Positions 27,545-36,746 of a DNA stretch of 64,000 bases are shown piece after piece. Position 1 is the stretch's first letter. Every line of letters begins with the position of its first letter. The stretch covers positions 101,821 to 165,820 of the forward strand of contig CAJUTM010000004.1 of assembly GCA_910589595.1 (NCBI GenBank). The letters are read 5' to 3'. Source of the stretch: an uncultured Eubacterium sp. GTDB taxonomy: Bacteria > Bacillota > Clostridia > Lachnospirales > Lachnospiraceae. Below the pieces are notes generated by a model that had not been told where the DNA came from, did not search any database, and saw only the letters and a list, made by a program, of their open reading frames with translations. A program made the position numbers and the translations under genes.

Positions 27545-28279
27545 ATGCGAATCGCCATTGTAGATGATATTGTGTCAGAACGGGAAACTCTGAAAGAATG
27601 GGTCACTGCACAGGCTGCCCGCCTTTCCTTTGATGCTTCTGTTTCCTGTTATGCTTCCGGCACGGATTTTCTTGCCTGTGCCGAAAAAAAACATTTTGAC
27701 CTTGTATTCCTTGATATTTATATGGGAAATGAAAACGGTATGGATACGGCGAACCATCTGCGCCGCTTCGATTCGGACTGCCTGCTGGTATTCACCACTA
27801 CATCCCCCGACCATGCGCTGGAGGGCTTCCGTGTTCGGGCGCTGCACTATCTGGTAAAGCCATATCAGGAGGCTGACCTTGCCGCACTGTTTGATGAAAT
27901 CATAAAACGCTTTTCCATAACGGACAGATATATCGAAATAAACGCCACAGGCGGCACCCACCGGCTCCGCTTTCAGGATATTCTGTATGCGGAACATTAC
28001 CAGCATCAGATTTATGTTTACAACACAGACGGAGGGAAGTATGTGACACGCCAGACTTTTCGGGAATTTACCACCGCCCTTACGGACGAGCGTTTCTTCC
28101 TGTGCAGCCGGGGCGTCCTTGTCAACATGGAACACGCAGAGGATTTTGACGGCACGGACTTCATCCTGAAAGGTGGGAAAAGGGTTTCTGTCAGCCGCAG
28201 CCTTGCCAAGGCCGCACATACTGCTTTCTGTGATTACCTGTTCAAAAATTTCAAAAATTCCGGAAGGAGGGATTATTGA
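27545..28279 (+). CDS. LytTR-type response regulator (AgrA-like)
   Basis: 244 residues from the ATG at 27545 (AAAGGAG nine bases upstream); an upstream in-frame ATG at 27497 has no ribosome site. Receiver domain 1-125: acidic DD near residue 7-8, phosphoacceptor in LVFLDIYMGNENG (about D59), T/S and K in HYLVKPYQ. LytTR DNA-binding domain about 140-240: EINATGGTHRLRFQDILYAE, VYNTDGGKYVTRQTF, FFLCSRGVLVNMEH. These proteins bind paired repeats and control bacteriocin, competence or adhesion genes. It is followed after one base by its GHKL kinase, so the pair is translationally coupled. No agrB/agrD-like peptide gene is visible beside it. Confidence 0.9.
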   Translation: MRIAIVDDIVSERETLKEWVTAQAARLSFDASVSCYASGTDFLACAEKKHFDLVFLDIYMGNENGMDTANHLRRFDSDCLLVFTTTSPDHALEGFRVRALHYLVKPYQEADLAALFDEIIKRFSITDRYIEINATGGTHRLRFQDILYAEHYQHQIYVYNTDGGKYVTRQTFREFTTALTDERFFLCSRGVLVNMEHAEDFDGTDFILKGGKRVSVSRSLAKAAHTAFCDYLFKNFKNSGRRDY

Positions 28280-28280
28280 T

Positions 28281-29555
28281 ATGGAACTTGTGATTTTCCT
28301 GCCGGGTATGCTGCTTGCCTATTTCCCCATGAAACAATACCTGCGGCTGCACCCTGCAAAGCTGGCGGCTGCGGCAGTCTCCCTTATTCTTCTTTTGTGC
28401 CTTGCGGGAGAAACTGTGCGCCATTTTTTCCATATAAATATTCTTTGGCTGTTCTTTCCTGCCGCCGCCATTATTGGCAGCTTCTATGTGCATACGCTTA
28501 AAATCACACGCTGGAAATCCGTCAGTGTTTTCCTTGCTGTGTGCGGTGTTTTTTCCTGCCTCGGAAATGCCGCCATCGGAATAAGCGGCGAAACTACGCC
28601 GCCGTTTTCCCTCTAGACTGCCGCCCTCTGGTTCCTGATGTGCTGCGCCCTCGCAGCCGTCACATGGCATCCTGCTTCCCATGCAGCAAGGCAGCTTCTG
28701 GAGGACGATGCCTTTGCAAAAACATGGTATGTGTTCTGGATACTGCCACCCATATTTATCAGCTTGAATGTATTTATCATGCCGAGGAACCCGGGCATTT
28801 TGGAGCAGGGACGGCTTCGGCTAATCTACATCTTTTTCAGCTTTTTGTTCCTTGTCCTGCTCCTTATATTCTATCTGCTCTTTTACCTGATGGCGGCCAG
28901 TTTAAACCGCAATGACCGCCTCCGGCTGGAGAACCAGTTCCTTTCCATGCAGCAGGCACGGTATGACAGCCTCCTTATCACTACCCGACAGATACGGCAG
29001 GCCAGACATGACCTGCGCCACCATTTCCATGTCCTGCAGGGCTTCGCCGCACAGGGAAACATGGAAGGCATCCGGAACTATCTGGCCGAAGTTCAGGGGA
29101 ATATTCCCACCGGCGACCTTGGACTTTGCAAAAATACGGTTGTGGACAGTGTAGCGGGATATTTTTCCCTGCTTTACAAAGAAAATGGGATTCCCCTCTC
29201 TTTCGTGCTTGACCTGCCCCGTAACCTTCCCGTGCCGGATACCGGCCTTTGTTCCGTACTGTCCAATCTCCTTGAAAACGCAATGGAAGCCAGCTTGCGG
29301 ACAGCCCCTGAAAACCGTAAGGTTCAGGTGTCCGCCCGCCTGCATTCGGAAAATATGCTGCTGTTGTCCATCGAAAACAACTATGACGGGGAAATACAGG
29401 AAAAAAATGGCGTGTTCCTCTCCTCCAAGCGTGCGGGGGAGGGCATCGGTTTACAAGCTGTGCGCCATATCGCAGAAAAGAACGGCGGCTATAGCCAGTT
29501 CCACTATGGGAACGGTGTGTTTATTGCCAATGTGATGCTGCGGGGCGAACTGTGA
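28281..29555 (+). pseudogene. GHKL sensor histidine kinase interrupted by an in-frame TAG
   Basis: ATG at 28281 after GGAGGG. The frame reads for 111 codons, meets TAG at 28614-28616 (PPFSL, stop, TAALWFLMCC) and remains open in the same frame to 29555; read through it would be about 424 residues, the usual AgrC/ComD-like size. The part before the stop holds membrane helices 1-4; after it come helices 5-6 (about 190-225), the phosphoacceptor His in QARHDLRHHFHV, N-box LSNLLENAMEAS and the G-box GEGIGLQAVRHI. Either TAG has replaced a sense codon, giving a 111-residue membrane stub, or the second part restarts at ATG 28638. A soluble C-terminal kinase with only two helices could then be made, but no good ribosome site precedes 28638. 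Confidence 0.85.
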
Positions 29556-29635
29556 GCCGGATACCGGATGCGATTGTCAAAATATATTTACAGACAGGCA
29601 CTCCATGTATTCTGATATAGGGTGGCAGCGCCCTG

Positions 29636-29664
29636 TTGACAGAACCCGCAGGAATGCCTATACT
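29636..29664 (+). promoter_or_regulatory. Strong sigma-A promoter for the small membrane protein
   Basis: Perfect TTGACA (29636-29641), 17-bp spacer, TATACT (29659-29664). The start of transcription would be about 50 bases before the ATG at 29721. Confidence 0.75.
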
Positions 29665-29720
29665 ATACAGAAAAACCTGCAACACGAGAGGCATTCTCTG
29701 CCGGAAAGGAACGATATCCC

Positions 29721-29954
29721 ATGCAATCATCCAACGAACGTGAAGTTCACAGCTATTACCGCACCGCTTTTGTGTGTTTTCTCTGTCTCGCCGCCTGCCT
29801 GTTCTTTGATATACGCAAATACATTCTCGCGGGCCGGATTTTGTTTGACGTAGAATTTTTCATCTCGCTTCTCCTGTATGTCCTCCTCGTCTTTTTGGGC
29901 ATACGCTCCATCCGCAAGGGAAAGAGACGTAAGCAGAAGGATGATACCAAGTGA
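29721..29954 (+). CDS. Small membrane protein with two predicted helices, unknown function
   Basis: 77 residues, ATG with GGAAAGGAA eleven bases upstream. Two hydrophobic segments (about 15-35, AFVCFLCLAACLFF; about 44-62, FFISLLLYVLLVFLGI) flank the short ILAGRILFDVE loop, and the C-terminus is strongly basic (RKGKRRKQKDDTK), suggesting both ends in the cytoplasm. A dedicated consensus promoter argues that it is a real gene and not a shadow. Its position after a LytTR/GHKL pair invites a role in that system (small regulatory membrane protein, immunity-type protein), but nothing in the sequence proves it. Ends five bases before the convergent polC stop. Confidence 0.6.
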   Translation: MQSSNEREVHSYYRTAFVCFLCLAACLFFDIRKYILAGRILFDVEFFISLLLYVLLVFLGIRSIRKGKRRKQKDDTK

Positions 29955-29959
29955 ACCTC

Positions 29960-32900
29960 TCACATAAAATCTAACAACGACATCTGGTCGCTCAACGGCA
30001 GGTCGCCTAACATACCCATCTCTCTCATTTTATCTACGATGGTGGCGCTTACTTTGCTTCTGTTTTTAAAGTTTTCACAGGAGGAAAACGGGCCGTCTTT
30101 CACTGCCTCGACGACGCCCTCCGCCGCCTTGTCCCCCATGCCGTCGATACTATTAAGCGCCGGCATCAGCTTCCCATCAATAATCTGAAACTGCTTCGCT
30201 TTTGCCCGATAGATATCAATCGGCATAAATTCATATCCGCGGGCATACATCTCCTGTACAATCTTCATATCCCCGTATGCCGCTTCTTCTTTCGGCGTCA
30301 GCTCTTTGTCTGACAGGCGTTTCTTATAGTCTTTCATCAATGCCTCCAGCCGTTCCCTGCCCTGACACATCAGCTCATAATCAAACGCTTTGGCGCGGAT
30401 ACTAAAAAAGGCGGCATAGTAAGCTAACGGATAATATACTTTAAAATAGGCAATGCGGAACGCCATCATCACGTATGCCACCGCATGCGCTTTAGGAAAC
30501 ATATACTTTATTTTTTCACAGGATTCGATATACCAGTCCGGAACCCCGCAAGAGGACATTGCCTCTTTCCATTCGCCCCACTTCTTGCAGGCGCCTTTCG
30601 CCACTTTCCCTTTGCGCACATTTTCCATAATCTGAAATGCGGTGCCGTCTTCAACGCCGGTATGAAGCAGATACGTCATAATATCATCACGGGTACAGAT
30701 AGCCGTTGACAGGGTACAATCCCCTTTGGCAATATAGTATTGTGCATTATTGAGCCACACATCAGTTCCGTGTGAAAGGCCGGAGATACGAACCAAATCT
30801 GAAAAATTCTTCGGTTTTGTGTCGCGAAGCATCTGCATGACAAATTCCGTACCAAATTCCGGCACGCCCAGACTTCCCAAATCGAGTCCCAGCAAATCTT
30901 CCGGCTCCACGCCCAAGGCAGATGTATCGGCAAAAAGTGATAATACCTGCGGGTCGTCTAAGGAGATACTTAACGCATCCACTCCTGTCAAATCTTCCAA
31001 CATCTTAATAATCGTCGGATCGTCGTGTCCGAGAATATCCAGTTTTAACAAATTGTGGTCAATCTTGTGGTAATCAAAGTGCGTCGTAATAATGGATGTC
31101 GTCATATCGTTAGCGGGATACTGGATTGGCGTAAATGTGTAAATGCTCCATCCCATCGGCAGAACGACAATCCCTCCCGGATGCTGCCCCGTCGTCCGCC
31201 GGACTCCGACACATCCTTCTAAAATACGCTCTATCTCCTCAGTACGCTTATGTATCTGATGTTCCTCATAATAATTTTTTACATAGCCATAGGCGGTTTT
31301 ATCCGCCAGCGTTCCCACCGTTCCCGCACGAAATGTCTGTCCGGCGCCAAAGATAACTTCCGTATACGCATGAGCTTTACTTTGGTACTCTCCTGAGAAA
31401 TTGAGGTCGATATCTGGCTCCTTATCCCCATAAAAACCGAGAAAAGTTTCAAACGGGATATCGTGTCCATCCCGTACCAAATCGGCCCCGCACTCAGGAC
31501 ATTTCTTCTGCGGCATATCAAAGCCGGAACTTCCGGCAAACGCCCTAACCTCTTCCGAGTCAAAGTCAACATAGTGACACTTTTCACAGTAATAATGAGC
31601 CGGCAGGGGATTCACTTCCGTAATACCGGACATCGTGGCGACAAAAGAGGAGCCGACGGAGCCGCGCGAACCCACCAGATAGCCGTCTTCGTTCGATTTC
31701 CACACAAGTTTCTGCGCAATGATATACATAACGGCGAACCCGTTTTTAATAATGGAATTTAACTCGTGTTCCAGCCGTTTGGATACCTGTTCCGGAAGAT
31801 TCTCCCCATACATACTATGCGCTTTGCGATAACAGATATCACGCAAATCCTGTGCCGAATTTTCGATGATTGGCGGACATTTATCCGGATAGACCGGAGA
31901 TATTTTCTCGATTTGGTCGGCGATAAGATTCGTGTTCGTCACTACGACTTCCATCGCCTTATCTTCTCCCAGATAAGAAAATTCTTCTAACATCTCTTCG
32001 GTTGTCCGCAAATACAGCGGCGGCTGTTTGCCGTCGTCCATCTTCTTTCCGGCAAGCAGAATGGTGCGGTAAATATCATCTTCAGGGTCAAGAAAATGTA
32101 CGTCGCAGGTGGCGCACACTGGCTTATTATATTTCTCCCCCAGTTTGACGATACGGCGGTTCATCTCTTTTAAATCGTCCCATGTGTTGATATCGCGATA
32201 AGCGCCCTTGTCCCTCTCAAACATAAACTCGTTGTTGGCAATCGGCTGGATTTCCAGATAATCATAAAAATGAACGAGTTCTTCAATCCGCTCCTCGTCC
32301 GCGTCGTCCAGAAGAGCGCGGTACAACTCTCCCGCCTCGCAGGCAGAGCCGAGAATCAGACCCTCCCGCCATTTCATAAGCTGACTTTTGGGAATGCGCG
32401 GCCGGCGGGCAAAATAATCCATATGCGCCATCGACACCAGACGGTAGAGATTCACCCGCCCCACTTCATTTTTTGCCAGAATAATGGCGTGAAAACTCGG
32501 TTTCTTTTTAATAATTTCCGGCGCCGAATGCGTCCTCTCATAGAGTGCATCCAAGTCGGTAATGCCCTCCCGCTCCAGTATGGGAATCATCTTCTCAAAG
32601 ATTTCCGCCGTCGCCTCTGCGTCTTCCACCGCGCGGTGGTGATTGACAAGGGAAATCTTCAACACCTTCGCCACGTTATCCAATGTGTAGCGCGCCAGAT
32701 GGGGAAAGAGCACACGCGCCACGCCTACCGTGTCGACAACAGTAAACGATATGTCAAGCCCCTGCTCGTCCCCTTTTTTGCAGATAAAACTGTAGTCAAA
32801 ATCGGCATTGTGCGCCACAAGCACACACCCCGAACAAAATTCGAGAAACTCCAGCAATACCGTCTCTATCAGCGGGGCGTCCTTTACCATTCCGTCGTCA

Positions 32901-34333
32901 ATCCCCGTCACTTCCGTAATCCGCAGTGGAATCGGCACCTGCGGATTCACAAAGGTGCTGAAACGCTCCGTAATCTTTCCTGCCTCCACTTTAACGGCGC
33001 CTATCTCGATAATACGGTTTCTCGTGGGAGAGAAACCCGTCGTCTCCAAATCAAAGACAACAAAGGAGGACTGCATTGACTGCCCTCCCGCATTGCGTAC
33101 CGTATCGTCCAAATCATCTACCAGATAAGCCTCACAGCCGTAGATTACTTTAAAATCATCGCTGCTGATGGCATGGTCGGCATCCGCAAAAGACTGCACG
33201 ACGCCGTGGTCGGTAATGGCAATCGCCGGATGTCCCCACTGCTGCGCGCGCTTCACCATTTTCTGGCAGTCGACAACCGCATCCATATCGCTCATCTGCG
33301 TATGGGCGTGCAGCTCCACCCGTTTCATGGGAGCCTCGTCCATACGTCCCGCCTTAAAGTTATCTATTTCTTTCATGCCGACGATATTGCCAATCCTGAT
33401 TTCCTTATCATAAGTATCTTTGGAAGCCACCCCTTTCAGGCGGATAAAGTTTCCCTTTTTTACAAATTCAAAGAAACTGAGTTCGTCTGCCAAATCTTTT
33501 TTTATAAATATTTTCGCGATAATAGTATCCGTAAAATCAGTGATGGCAAACGATACAAGCAGCTTCTCGCCCTTGATTTCACGCTCCTCTACCTGACGAA
33601 TCATTCCCTCAACGACCACTTCACCAATCTCGTCAATAATTTCCTTGATAGGAAGCACTTCACCCTCGACATTTTTACCATAAAATACGGTCGGGTCTTT
33701 CGCGGGTTTGCGGTAGTTGCTCTTCTTCGGCACAAACGGTTTCTTCACCGCGGCAGGATTCGTAGTATTTTCTGCCAGAGCTTCTTTTTTGACAACCATA
33801 TGATACACTTCCGGCTCTTCTTTTTTCTTTTGCTTCTTCTCCTCATACACAAAAGAAACTGCCGCCTCTTTGCCGAACCGCTTGTGCAGCCGGAGCAGCA
33901 GAAAATCTTCTACTTGTTTACTGTGCTCATGGCACAAAAAATCGTCCTCACAGAAAACCTGCAGCGTATCGTCCTCGACACGGAAAGGTTTCCGGCAGAA
34001 CTTCATATAATTGACCGAGTCAAATTCCCGCATTTCCTCCTTTAACGTATCCTCGTACTGCTCCATAATCTCTGTCAGACTATAACTCTGTGCAAACGGA
34101 TAACTCACCTCTAGTCTGGGACGAATCCCCAAACGGCGAAACACTTGCTTATATAGCGTCTTTTCCATGTTGCGAATCATACGCAGCGACAAAAAACGGT
34201 CACACCGGCAATAAATAAACGCCAGCATTTTTGTTTTGGAAGCACTTATTTTCTCTACCTGTGCACTTCCAAAAAAATCATATACCTTATCTTCTACGGA
34301 TAAATCCGGAAATGCTTCAAAAAACGAAACCAC
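29960..34333 (-). CDS. polC: DNA polymerase III alpha subunit, PolC type
   Basis: 1457 residues, the usual size for PolC, the replicative polymerase of low-GC Gram-positives. Domains in order: N-terminal domain (about 1-210), OB fold (about 225-325), PHP domain split by the exonuclease (VELHAHTQMSDMDAVVD; AIAITDHGVVQSF), DEDDh proofreading exonuclease (about 425-590; FVVFDLETTGFSPTRN, VLVAHNADFDYSF, HHRAVEDAEATAEI), then the polymerase core with the zinc motif CEKCHYVDFD / CPECGADL and the catalytic PDIDLNFSGEYQ region. GTG start at 34333 with AGGACAGGA upstream, 18 bases after ispG. Frame intact. Confidence 0.97.
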   Translation of the reverse strand: MVSFFEAFPDLSVEDKVYDFFGSAQVEKISASKTKMLAFIYCRCDRFLSLRMIRNMEKTLYKQVFRRLGIRPRLEVSYPFAQSYSLTEIMEQYEDTLKEEMREFDSVNYMKFCRKPFRVEDDTLQVFCEDDFLCHEHSKQVEDFLLLRLHKRFGKEAAVSFVYEEKKQKKKEEPEVYHMVVKKEALAENTTNPAAVKKPFVPKKSNYRKPAKDPTVFYGKNVEGEVLPIKEIIDEIGEVVVEGMIRQVEEREIKGEKLLVSFAITDFTDTIIAKIFIKKDLADELSFFEFVKKGNFIRLKGVASKDTYDKEIRIGNIVGMKEIDNFKAGRMDEAPMKRVELHAHTQMSDMDAVVDCQKMVKRAQQWGHPAIAITDHGVVQSFADADHAISSDDFKVIYGCEAYLVDDLDDTVRNAGGQSMQSSFVVFDLETTGFSPTRNRIIEIGAVKVEAGKITERFSTFVNPQVPIPLRITEVTGIDDGMVKDAPLIETVLLEFLEFCSGCVLVAHNADFDYSFICKKGDEQGLDISFTVVDTVGVARVLFPHLARYTLDNVAKVLKISLVNHHRAVEDAEATAEIFEKMIPILEREGITDLDALYERTHSAPEIIKKKPSFHAIILAKNEVGRVNLYRLVSMAHMDYFARRPRIPKSQLMKWREGLILGSACEAGELYRALLDDADEERIEELVHFYDYLEIQPIANNEFMFERDKGAYRDINTWDDLKEMNRRIVKLGEKYNKPVCATCDVHFLDPEDDIYRTILLAGKKMDDGKQPPLYLRTTEEMLEEFSYLGEDKAMEVVVTNTNLIADQIEKISPVYPDKCPPIIENSAQDLRDICYRKAHSMYGENLPEQVSKRLEHELNSIIKNGFAVMYIIAQKLVWKSNEDGYLVGSRGSVGSSFVATMSGITEVNPLPAHYYCEKCHYVDFDSEEVRAFAGSSGFDMPQKKCPECGADLVRDGHDIPFETFLGFYGDKEPDIDLNFSGEYQSKAHAYTEVIFGAGQTFRAGTVGTLADKTAYGYVKNYYEEHQIHKRTEEIERILEGCVGVRRTTGQHPGGIVVLPMGWSIYTFTPIQYPANDMTTSIITTHFDYHKIDHNLLKLDILGHDDPTIIKMLEDLTGVDALSISLDDPQVLSLFADTSALGVEPEDLLGLDLGSLGVPEFGTEFVMQMLRDTKPKNFSDLVRISGLSHGTDVWLNNAQYYIAKGDCTLSTAICTRDDIMTYLLHTGVEDGTAFQIMENVRKGKVAKGACKKWGEWKEAMSSCGVPDWYIESCEKIKYMFPKAHAVAYVMMAFRIAYFKVYYPLAYYAAFFSIRAKAFDYELMCQGRERLEALMKDYKKRLSDKELTPKEEAAYGDMKIVQEMYARGYEFMPIDIYRAKAKQFQIIDGKLMPALNSIDGMGDKAAEGVVEAVKDGPFSSCENFKNRSKVSATIVDKMREMGMLGDLPLSDQMSLLDFM

Positions 34334-34351
34334 GCTATCCTGTCCTTTCTG

Positions 34352-35407
34352 CTACTCTTCCCAATGTAATAATTCCTGACGCAGCGTTTCCAGCAGCTCG
34401 GATTCCGGCACTTTCTTCACAATCTCACCTTTCTTAATGAGAAGCCCCTCGCCGACGCCGCCGGCAATACCGATATCTGCCTCTCTGGCCTCGCCCGGCC
34501 CGTTTACCGCGCAGCCCATCACAGCCACTTTAATATTAAGATTAAAACCTTTCACCATCTCTTCTACCTGTTCCGCCAGAGAAATCAAATCAATCTGCGT
34601 CCGTCCGCAGGTCGGGCAGGAAACTACCGTTATCCCTCCCTGACGCAGGCCTAACGTTTTTAAAATCATCTTCGCCGCATAAATCTCTTCTACCGGGTCG
34701 CCGGTCAGGGATACACGAATCGTATCGCCAATTCCCTGATACAAAATATTGCCGAGGCCAATCGCCGACTTAACACTGCCGGAATATACCGTACCGGACT
34801 CCGTAATCCCCACATGAAGCGGAAAATCCGTCTTTGAGGCGAGTAACTCATGCGCCTTTATACTCATCAGCACATCCGAGGACTTTATGCTGACAACGAG
34901 ATTTTCATAACCCATATCCGTTATCATGCACAGTTTATCCCATGCACTCTCAACGATACCCTCCGCCGTCACGCCGCTATATTTCTCTATCAGATTTTTC
35001 TCAAGGGAACCGCTGTTTACGCCGACGCGAATCGGAATATCTTTCTCCCTGCAGCAGTCAACGACCGCCTTAATCCGCTCCGTACTGCCTATATTACCCG
35101 GATTAATGCGGATTTTATCTGCTCCGTACTCAACAGCCGCGATTGCCAGTTTGTAATCAAAATGAATATCGGCAACTAAGGGAATGTGAATTTTTTCCTT
35201 AATCGCAGCAAGCGCTTTGGCGGCCTCCATCGTTGGCACGGCACAGCGGATAATTTCACATCCCGCATGCTCCAGCGCCAGTATCTGCCCAACCGTAGCC
35301 TTTACATCTTCGGTCTTTGTATTCGTCATCGACTGAATGGCTACCGGATTACCGGCGCCAATTTTAACCGAACCAATCTGGATTTCCTTTGTCCTGTCGC
35401 GAAACAT
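34352..35407 (-). CDS. ispG: 4-hydroxy-3-methylbut-2-enyl diphosphate synthase (flavodoxin/ferredoxin)
   Basis: 351 residues. Penultimate step of the MEP pathway, reducing MEcPP to HMBPP with a [4Fe-4S] cluster. Signatures: VAIQSMTNTKTEDV, ADIHFDYKLA, RINPGNIG, and the cluster ligands CPTCGRT (about 263-266) and GCAVNGPGEA (about 300). I start at ATG 35407 with GGAGGG seven bases upstream. The frame extends in front to 35536, but those 43 codons lie in an inserted palindromic element and are not protein-like. It sits between rseP and polC in one run, 166 bases after rseP because of that insertion. Confidence 0.96.
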   Translation of the reverse strand: MFRDRTKEIQIGSVKIGAGNPVAIQSMTNTKTEDVKATVGQILALEHAGCEIIRCAVPTMEAAKALAAIKEKIHIPLVADIHFDYKLAIAAVEYGADKIRINPGNIGSTERIKAVVDCCREKDIPIRVGVNSGSLEKNLIEKYSGVTAEGIVESAWDKLCMITDMGYENLVVSIKSSDVLMSIKAHELLASKTDFPLHVGITESGTVYSGSVKSAIGLGNILYQGIGDTIRVSLTGDPVEEIYAAKMILKTLGLRQGGITVVSCPTCGRTQIDLISLAEQVEEMVKGFNLNIKVAVMGCAVNGPGEAREADIGIAGGVGEGLLIKKGEIVKKVPESELLETLRQELLHWEE

Positions 35408-35408
35408 A

Positions 35409-35563
35409 CTATCCCTCCATTCCGAAGCGCAGCGGAGGAGGCACGAGCAAAAAGCAGCGAAGCTGTTTTTGCTCTGTGCATTAATACTATTTGTGGCGCT
35501 TCGGCACAAATAGTGGGTTGAAAAATAAGATATCAAGCTTATTTTTCAACCTATCCCTCCATT
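35409..35563. repeat. Palindromic (MITE/REP-like) insertion flanked by 13-bp direct repeats
   Basis: A 129-bp unit (35422-35550) is bracketed by identical 13-mers CTATCCCTCCATT (35409-35421 and 35551-35563). The inner copy is the ispG Shine-Dalgarno region. The unit holds four nested or tandem inverted repeats: CCGAAGCGC (35422-35430) with GCGCTTCGG (35496-35504); GAGCAAAAAGCAGC (35445-35458) with GCTGTTTTTGCTC (35462-35474); ACTATTTGTG (35486-35495) with CACAAATAGT (35505-35514); GTTGAAAAATAAG (35517-35529) with CTTATTTTTCAAC (35538-35550, perfect). No open frame for a transposase. Removing the unit and one repeat puts the rseP stop about 25 bases before the ispG start, a normal operon gap. 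Confidence 0.7.
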
Positions 35564-35573
35564 ATTCTTTTTA

Positions 35574-36743
35574 TCAGAAAAAGATTTTAATTAAATCATG
35601 TCCTAAAATTACTACCATCAACAGCATTAAAAGCATAAATCCCGTGACATTGACTGCATTTTCATATTTCGGATTGAGCGGTTTGCGCCGAATCCATTCA
35701 ATAATCAAGAACAGCAGCCGTCCGCCGTCGAGCGCCGGAATCGGAAGCAGATTCATAACGCCCAGATTGGCGGAGAGTAAAATGCACCAGTTCATCATAC
35801 TTAAAATCGTAATGCCCGCTACCCCCGGCGCTTCTTTATTTCCCTGCTCCTGACTCTTTATCGCCGCTTTCTGGTTATCAGAAATTGAATCGCCCATTGA
35901 TGTCACGATTCCAACCGGCCCCGCTACATCCCCGGCATTTACTTTACGGGTAATCAGGCCCGCCAGACTCTTCACGGTTGTGACGACATAATATTTCATT
36001 TCATAGGCAGAATATTTCAGCATACCGCCTATTCCTGTCTTTTCTCTTATTCCATGATTAATTCCGATTTTCAGCTCCTTTTTCCCGTTTTTCATCGTCA
36101 TCCACTGCGGTTTCATTTTAAACGTCTTTTCCGCGCCATCCCGTTCCGCAACAATCGTAATCTCTTCATTCTCAGAAAAAGGATTAAAAATGAGGTAGGA
36201 GCCAAAGTCGCCGTCAATCGTAATTTTCTCACCATTAATTTCCCGAATGACGTCCCCTACACGCAATCCAGCCTGCTGGGCAGGACCGTCCTGCTGTACC
36301 ATAGTGACTGCCGGTTTGGAGTAACCGATAAATAGTATGACAAAAAAAGAAAACAGAAAGGCAAGAATAAAGTTGAAAAACGGCCCCGCAAATATAACGG
36401 CCATTCTTGCATAGACGGATTTTGAGCTGAACGAATCCTCACTCTGTACCGCCTCTTCTTCGCCAACCATCATACAGGAACCGCCGAATGGCAGCAATTT
36501 AAGCGAATACAACGTATTCTCTTCAAACTCCGGATGTTCTTCAAAATACTTTCCGGATTTCAAAAAAACAACTTTTCTTCGCTCTTTCGTCTTTTCCCAT
36601 GAAATCAATCTCGGGCCCATACCGAGTGAAAATTCAACCACTTTTATTTTATTGATTTTGGCGACAATAAAATGTCCAAACTCGTGAAATAAAATGATAA
36701 TACTAAAAACTAAAACAGCCAAAAATATGTTCAATCCACTCAT
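35574..36743 (-). CDS. rseP: Site-2 intramembrane zinc metalloprotease RseP
   Basis: 389 residues. The site-2 protease signature HEFGH is at about residues 20-24 in the first membrane helix (SIIILFHEFGHFIVA). A PDZ domain spans about 165-240 (PAQQAGLRVGDVIREINGEKI). The second active-site motif LLPIPALDGGRL near residue 325 supplies the Asp ligand, followed by two final helices. It cleaves membrane-bound anti-sigma factors or signal peptides within the membrane. It is 3 bases after dxr, in the conserved uppS-cdsA-dxr-rseP order. Confidence 0.95.
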   Translation of the reverse strand: MSGLNIFLAVLVFSIIILFHEFGHFIVAKINKIKVVEFSLGMGPRLISWEKTKERRKVVFLKSGKYFEEHPEFEENTLYSLKLLPFGGSCMMVGEEEAVQSEDSFSSKSVYARMAVIFAGPFFNFILAFLFSFFVILFIGYSKPAVTMVQQDGPAQQAGLRVGDVIREINGEKITIDGDFGSYLIFNPFSENEEITIVAERDGAEKTFKMKPQWMTMKNGKKELKIGINHGIREKTGIGGMLKYSAYEMKYYVVTTVKSLAGLITRKVNAGDVAGPVGIVTSMGDSISDNQKAAIKSQEQGNKEAPGVAGITILSMMNWCILLSANLGVMNLLPIPALDGGRLLFLIIEWIRRKPLNPKYENAVNVTGFMLLMLLMVVILGHDLIKIFF

Positions 36744-36746
36744 TCT

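Noticed and set aside
33173..34045. 290-codon plus-strand frame inside polC
   Set aside because: Complete antisense to a conserved gene, His/Phe-rich composition, no ribosome site.
35408..35536. N-terminal 43-codon extension of ispG
   Set aside because: Lies entirely in the palindromic insertion; the family start and the ribosome site are at 35407.
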